10,094 bases of DNA from Pseudomonadota bacterium (GTDB lineage Bacteria; Pseudomonadota; Alphaproteobacteria; Acetobacterales; Acetobacteraceae). Shown here in pieces: positions 6,610 to 10,094 of the stretch. Under the pieces are notes generated by a model. The model was not told where the DNA came from and ran no database searches. It was given only the letters and a program-made list of their open reading frames with translations. The DNA lies in assembly GCA_021826485.1 (NCBI GenBank), contig JAKAZX010000114.1, positions 1 to 10,094 of the forward strand. The letters are read 5' to 3'. The translations under genes were made by a program, and so were the position numbers. The stretch's first letter is position 1; every line of letters begins with the position of its first letter.

Positions 6610-6636
6610 TTGCGCAGGCTCGGTTATATATATAAC
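6610..6636 (+). promoter_or_regulatory. Tentative promoter of the DUF442-ArsR-TSUP-RND operon
   Basis: A weak -35 candidate TTGCGC (6610-6615) lies 15 nt ahead of TATAAC (6631-6636), which matches five of six -10 positions. The gap is short and the -35 poor, so the -10 is the better supported part. It falls inside the palindrome at 6623-6636, as expected for a site that a repressor blocks. Confidence 0.35.
6623..6636. promoter_or_regulatory. AT-rich perfect palindrome, likely operator for the ArsR repressor
   Basis: GTTATATATATAAC is a perfect 14-bp palindrome in otherwise very GC-rich DNA, 30 bp before the DUF442 start. It is followed directly by CTTAAG (6636-6641) and soon by CATATG (6645-6650), two further small palindromes. 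ArsR/SmtB repressors of the BigR/SqrR type bind AT-rich palindromes over the promoters of their own operons, and the repressor is encoded by the second gene here. Confidence 0.6.
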
Positions 6637-6666
6637 TTAAGTCGCATATGACGCCGCGGGGAGACC

Positions 6667-7110
6667 ATGAAGGCCATCCGTCTGACGGAGACGCTCTCTG
6701 TCTCGCCGCAGCTTGAGCACCAGGATTTCGCCGCGTTGGCGGAGGCGGGTGTGTGCCTCGTCATCAACAACCGGCCGGATGGCGAGGCGCCGCACCAGCT
6801 TCCGGCCGCCGAGGCCGCGCGCCTCGCCGCCTCGGCCGGCATCGGCTATCGGCACATCCCGGTGGCCTTCCCGGCGGTCACCCGCGCCGACATCGACGCC
6901 TTCTGCGCGGCACTGCGCGCCGCCGACGGCGCCGTGCATGCGCATTGCCGCTCCGGCACCCGCTCGGCCAATCTGTGGCTGCTCGGCGAGCTTCTGGAAG
7001 GCCGGATGACGCGCGAGGACGCCGCCGCCTTCGCAGCCGCCCGCGGCATCGCGGTCCGCGACGCGTTGGCCTGGCTCGACCGGTACGAAGCCGAAGCCGC
7101 CGGCGAATGA
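6667..7110 (+). CDS. DUF442 (Blh N-domain / TIGR01244-type) sulfurtransferase or phosphatase-like protein
   Basis: This 147-residue protein starts with the family pattern IRLTETLSVSPQLEHQDFAAL, then VCLVINNRPDGE (29-40), YRHIPVAF (61-68) and the catalytic loop AHCRSGTRSANLW (92-104), in which Cys94 is the expected nucleophile and Arg99 its partner. The same fold is the N-terminal domain of Blh, which in Agrobacterium and Xylella is joined to a persulfide dioxygenase and regulated by BigR. Here it stands alone, with no lactamase-like domain. It probably moves or hydrolyses a sulfane-sulfur or phosphate group in the cytoplasm (inference). GGGGAG (6658-6663) precedes the ATG closely. Its stop overlaps the next start as ATGA. 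Confidence 0.85.
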   Translation: MKAIRLTETLSVSPQLEHQDFAALAEAGVCLVINNRPDGEAPHQLPAAEAARLAASAGIGYRHIPVAFPAVTRADIDAFCAALRAADGAVHAHCRSGTRSANLWLLGELLEGRMTREDAAAFAAARGIAVRDALAWLDRYEAEAAGE

Positions 7111-7454
7111 ACGCGGCGCTGCCGATCGCGGTCGAGCCGGCCGTCGCCCAGTTGCGCGCGCTCGCCAATCCGGCGCGCCTCGGCATCCTGCTCACGCTGC
7201 TCGCAGGCGAACGCTCGGTCGCCGCGCTGGAAGCGGCGCTCGGGCTGCGTCAGCCCAATCTGTCGCAGCATCTCGGCGAGTTGCGGGAGGCCGGGCTGGT
7301 GGTCGCGCGGCGCGAGGCCCGGGCGGTCATCTATGCCCTGGCCGACGATGCGGCGCGCCGACTCGCCGCTTCGCTGGTGCAGGGCTTCGGCGGCGCCGCG
7401 GTCCCCCCTCCGGGGCCGGTCGCCGCATTCGCAACCGCGGGAGGGTCCGCATGA
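7107..7454 (+). CDS. ArsR/SmtB-family repressor, SqrR/BigR-like but without cysteines
   Basis: This 115-residue winged-helix protein begins its domain with VAQLRALANPARLGILLTLLAGERSV (13-38), then LEAALGLRQPNLSQHLGELREAGLVVARREARAVIYALAD (41-80), with the recognition helix around 49-61 and the beta-wing at 65-78. The RQPNLSQHL and REARAVIYAL patterns and the neighbours (DUF442, TSUP) place it near SqrR/BigR. Those regulators sense persulfides by two cysteines, one in the ILC motif of helix 2 and one near the C-terminus. Here the corresponding positions read Leu29 and about Gly95, and the whole protein has no Cys. It also lacks the Cys/His metal sites of ArsR or SmtB. The tail after 95 is Gly/Pro/Ala-rich. 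It probably represses its own operon, but the signal it responds to is unclear. ATG 7107 overlaps the previous stop. Confidence 0.85.
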   Translation: MNAALPIAVEPAVAQLRALANPARLGILLTLLAGERSVAALEAALGLRQPNLSQHLGELREAGLVVARREARAVIYALADDAARRLAASLVQGFGGAAVPPPGPVAAFATAGGSA

Positions 7455-7522
7455 CCGCCCTGCACGGCCGCCGGCCGTCGCTGGCCACAGGCGCACCGCA
7501 ACCCCTCACGCGCGGACTCTGA
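7451..7522 (+). other. Possible 23-codon ORF coupled to the ArsR stop
   Basis: An ATG at 7451 overlaps the ArsR TGA (ATGA), and a 23-residue frame (MTALHGRRPSLATGAPQPLT...) runs to a TGA at 7520, seven bases before the TSUP start. It has no recognisable family and no hydrophobic segment. It could carry ribosomes across the 75-bp gap to the next gene, be a decayed gene remnant, or be chance. Confidence 0.2.
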
Positions 7523-7529
7523 TCGCAGC

Positions 7530-8327
7530 ATGGACCTGATTCATGGGTTGCTGGCCGTGCTGTGCGGCGGCCTGGTCGGCTTCACGCTCGGCCTGATCGG
7601 CGGCGGCGGATCGATCCTGGCGACACCGCTGCTGCTTTATGTCGTCGGCCTTGCCCCGCATGCGGCGATCGGCACCGGGGCGCTTGCGGTATCGGTCAAT
7701 GCCTTCGCCAATTTCGCCAGCCACGCGCGCGCCGGCAACGTGCGGTGGAAAAGCGCCGTGCTGTTCGCGCTCGTCGGGGTCGTCGGCGCCGCGATCGGCT
7801 CTGCCGTCGGCAAGAGTGTCGATGGCCGGCGGCTGTTGTTTCTGTTTGCCATCCTGATGGTGGTGGTGGGCGTGCTGATGCTGCGCCGCGGCCGGCGCGG
7901 CGGTGCCCCGGCGGGCGGTACGGCAGAGGATGAGGAATCCGCCAACAGCATCGCCAAGGTGATCGGCGCGGCGCTCGCGGTCGGGGCACTGTCCGGCTTC
8001 TTCGGCATCGGCGGCGGCTTCCTGATCGTCCCCGGCCTGCTGTTCTCCACCGGAATGCCGATGATCTTCGCCGTCGGCTCCTCGCTGCTGGCGGTCGGCA
8101 GTTTCGGGTTGACGACCGCCGCCAGCTACGCCGCCTCCGGCCTCGTCAACTGGACGGTGGCCGGCGAGTATATCGCGGGCGGCATCGCCGGCGGCCTGCT
8201 CGGCATGATGCTGGCGGTACGGCTGGCGACGAGCCGCGCCGCTCTCACGCGGATTTTCGCAATCGTCATCTTCGTCGTCGCCGCCTACATGCTCTACCGC
8301 AATGCCGCGACGCTTGGCCTGGGGTGA
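7530..8327 (+). CDS. TauE/SafE (TSUP) family membrane exporter/permease
   Basis: This 265-residue protein has two homologous halves. The first carries GFTLGLIGGGGSILATPLLL (17-36) and AIGTGALAVSVNAFANFASH (47-65). The second carries GALSGFFGIGGGFLIVPGLL (152-171) and AVGSSLLAV (181-189), with LVNW matching GNVRW of the first half. These paired glycine-rich motifs define TSUP (PF01925), and the length is normal. About eight membrane segments are expected, with a hydrophilic loop (119-141) between the halves. TSUP proteins move sulfite, thiosulfate, sulfoacetate or related anions, and a TauE-like gene is a known partner of BigR-type regulators. It most likely removes a sulfur oxyanion formed in detoxification (inference). 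No clear Shine-Dalgarno precedes ATG 7530. Confidence 0.9.
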   Translation: MDLIHGLLAVLCGGLVGFTLGLIGGGGSILATPLLLYVVGLAPHAAIGTGALAVSVNAFANFASHARAGNVRWKSAVLFALVGVVGAAIGSAVGKSVDGRRLLFLFAILMVVVGVLMLRRGRRGGAPAGGTAEDEESANSIAKVIGAALAVGALSGFFGIGGGFLIVPGLLFSTGMPMIFAVGSSLLAVGSFGLTTAASYAASGLVNWTVAGEYIAGGIAGGLLGMMLAVRLATSRAALTRIFAIVIFVVAAYMLYRNAATLGLG

Positions 8328-8333
8328 CGGACG

Positions 8334-10094
8334 ATGAATGCCATCGTGCTGGTCGCGCTGCGCCGCCGGCTTACCTTCGTCGTGCTGGCGATCCTGATCC
8401 TGCTCGGGGGCGTGCGCGCGGTGCTGACCACGCCGACCGACGTGTTTCCCAACATCGGCGTGCCGGTGGTGGCCGCGGTGTGGACCTATGGCGGCCTGAC
8501 CCCGTCCGACATGTCGGGACGCATCGTGTTCTACTACGAGCGCGCGTTGACCACCGTGGTCAGCAACATCGAGCACATCGAGTCGCAGTCGCTCTACGGC
8601 TTCGGTGTGGTCAAGATTTTCTTCCATCCGGGCACCGACATCAACGCGGCGCAGGCGCAGGTCGCATCCATCTCCCAAACCGTGCTGAAGCAGATGCCGC
8701 CCGGCATCACCCCGCCGCTGATGCTGGTCTACAACGCCTCTAGCGTGCCGGTGATGAACCTGCAGATCTCGGCAGCCGATCTGACCGTGCAGCAGTTGCA
8801 GGATCTGGCGCAGAATTTCATCCGCCCGGCACTGATCAAGGTGAACGGCGCCGCGGTCCCTGCCCCCTATGGCGGTGCGCCGCGCTACGTCGCGGTCGAT
8901 CTGGACCAGCGCAAGCTGCTGGCGCACGGCCTGTCCTCCACCGATGTCACGGCGGCCCTGGCGCGCCAGAACATCGTCGTGCCGGCGGGCGATCAGAAGA
9001 TCGGCCATGTCGATTTTCTGGTCACCACCAACGCCACGCCGGTCGAGGTGAGCACGTTCAACGACATGCCGATCCGCCAAGTCGGCAATGCCATCACCTA
9101 TCTGCGCGACGTCGCCTATGTCCACGATGGCGCGCCGCCGCAGACCAACATCGTGCTGGTGGCCGGCCGCCAGGCGGTTCTGCTGCCGGTGCTGAAGACC
9201 GGGAATGCCTCGACGCTCGATGTCGTGGCGGGCGTGCGCGCCATGCTGCCCGGGCTGCTGCGCACGCTGCCGCCCGGCGTGCATATCGACGTGCTGAACG
9301 ACGCCTCGGTGTTCGTGCGCGGCTCGGTGCTCGATGTGGTGCGGGAAATGGCCATCGCCGCGGCGCTGACCGGGCTGCTGGTGCTGGTGTTCCTCGGCAG
9401 TTGGCGCGCGACCCTCATCGTCGCGACCTCGATCCCGCTGTCGATCCTATCCTCGATCATCGCGCTGTCGCTGCTCGGCCAGACGATCAACGTGATGACG
9501 CTGGGCGGTCTGGCCCTGGCGGTCGGCATCCTGGTGGATGACGCGACGGTGATGATCGAGAACATCGCCGCGCATCTGGAACGCGGGCAGGCGCTGGAAC
9601 CGGCGATCATCGATGCCGCGAACGAGATCGTGCTGCCGACCTTCGTCTCCACGCTGTGCATCTGCATCGTGTTCCTGCCGCTGCTGACGCTCGCCGGCGT
9701 ATCGGGATATCTGTTCCTGCCGCTGGCGGAAGCAATCGTGTTCGCCATGATCGCGTCCTACATCCTGTCCCGGACGCTGGTGCCCACCATGGCCGTCGTG
9801 CTGCTGGGCCGGGAGGCGCAGCGCCTTCACCGCCCCGACGCGGGGGCGCCCCGGTCGGGGTTTGGCCGGCTGCATGCGCGCTTCGAATCCGGCTTCGCGC
9901 GGACACGCGACGGCTATCGCACGCTGCTGGAGCGTGCTGTTCGCCGCCGCGTGCCCTTCGTCCTCGCGACCCTCGCGGTGGTTGCCGCATCCTTCGCCCT
10001 GGTGCCGTGGCTCGGCCGCGACTTCTTCCCGAGCGTGAATGCCGGCAGCATCGCCATGCATATGCGCGCGCCGCTCGGCACCCGCATCGAGGAT
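8334..10094 (+). CDS. RND-family efflux permease, HAE1-like (3' end beyond window)
   Basis: There are 587 codons to the window edge without a stop, a little over half of a usual 1,030-1,060-residue pump. TM1 is near 10-27, followed by PTDVFPNIGVPVVAAVW and the first periplasmic porter domain (about 30-335, with SLYGFGVVKIFFHPGTDINAAQAQV). TM2 starts near 339 (MAIAAALTGLLVLVFLGSW), and TM4 contains GGLALAVGILVDDATVMIEN with the proton-relay pair Asp402-Asp403. TM5 and TM6, a linker and TM7 (about 541-558) follow, then GRDFFPSVNAGSIAMHMRAP, the start of the second porter domain. HAE1-type pumps export organic compounds; the heavy-metal (CusA) charge pattern is not obvious. It starts 6 bp after the TSUP stop, so it is in the same operon. 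No membrane fusion protein gene precedes it within the window. Confidence 0.93.
   Translation, partial: MNAIVLVALRRRLTFVVLAILILLGGVRAVLTTPTDVFPNIGVPVVAAVWTYGGLTPSDMSGRIVFYYERALTTVVSNIEHIESQSLYGFGVVKIFFHPGTDINAAQAQVASISQTVLKQMPPGITPPLMLVYNASSVPVMNLQISAADLTVQQLQDLAQNFIRPALIKVNGAAVPAPYGGAPRYVAVDLDQRKLLAHGLSSTDVTAALARQNIVVPAGDQKIGHVDFLVTTNATPVEVSTFNDMPIRQVGNAITYLRDVAYVHDGAPPQTNIVLVAGRQAVLLPVLKTGNASTLDVVAGVRAMLPGLLRTLPPGVHIDVLNDASVFVRGSVLDVVREMAIAAALTGLLVLVFLGSWRATLIVATSIPLSILSSIIALSLLGQTINVMTLGGLALAVGILVDDATVMIENIAAHLERGQALEPAIIDAANEIVLPTFVSTLCICIVFLPLLTLAGVSGYLFLPLAEAIVFAMIASYILSRTLVPTMAVVLLGREAQRLHRPDAGAPRSGFGRLHARFESGFARTRDGYRTLLERAVRRRVPFVLATLAVVAASFALVPWLGRDFFPSVNAGSIAMHMRAPLGTRIED

Noticed and set aside
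7506..9284. 592-codon open frame on the minus strand opposite the TSUP and RND genes
   Set aside because: The translation is a His/Gln/Arg/Asp-rich string with no family pattern. It is a GC-codon shadow of two well-recognised plus-strand genes.

Overview
The window is GC-rich, densely coded and bacterial. Its gene families and style (Tat-exported Liv binding protein, SqrR/BigR-like ArsR locus, GTG starts, ATGA overlaps) suggest an alphaproteobacterium, possibly Acetobacteraceae. That placement is inferred from family resemblance only. No rRNA, tRNA, CRISPR array, insertion sequence or phage gene was seen.

Region 1 (1-4587, minus strand) is a branched-chain-amino-acid-type (HAAT/Liv) ABC transporter operon led by its own regulator. 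Order of transcription: IclR regulator, Tat-exported periplasmic binding protein, LivH permease, then a single ORF that fuses a LivM permease to a LivG ATPase and runs off the left edge. Genes overlap by ATGA at the IclR/binding-protein and LivH/LivM junctions, so one transcript and translational coupling are likely. A promoter with a perfect TTGACA -35 box precedes the IclR gene.

Region 2 (4588-5351) holds a divergent intergenic stretch with promoters on both strands, a small MarR-family regulator with a clear promoter and Shine-Dalgarno, and a perfect 13-bp hairpin after it.

Region 3 (5352-6595) holds a DUF2892 (YgaP-type) membrane protein gene facing a Crp/Fnr-type gene on the other strand. 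Their 3' ends appear to have been joined by a deletion: the Crp-type protein has lost its DNA-binding domain, and the DUF2892 protein has gained an unrelated tail. A divergent isoprenylcysteine-methyltransferase-like (ICMT/NnrU-like) membrane protein starts 45 bp from the Crp-type gene.

Region 4 (6596-10094, plus strand) is a compact operon: DUF442 (Blh/TIGR01244-type) sulfurtransferase/phosphatase-like enzyme, SqrR/BigR-like ArsR repressor, TauE/SafE (TSUP) exporter, and an RND efflux permease cut by the right edge. An AT-rich perfect palindrome sits over the likely -10 box in front of the first gene. The first three genes resemble the BigR/SqrR reactive-sulfur or sulfide detoxification loci. 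Here the ArsR protein contains no cysteine at all, so it cannot use the known dithiol-persulfide switch, and an RND pump permease follows directly. These two points, with the Crp/DUF2892 collision, are the parts most worth a second look.
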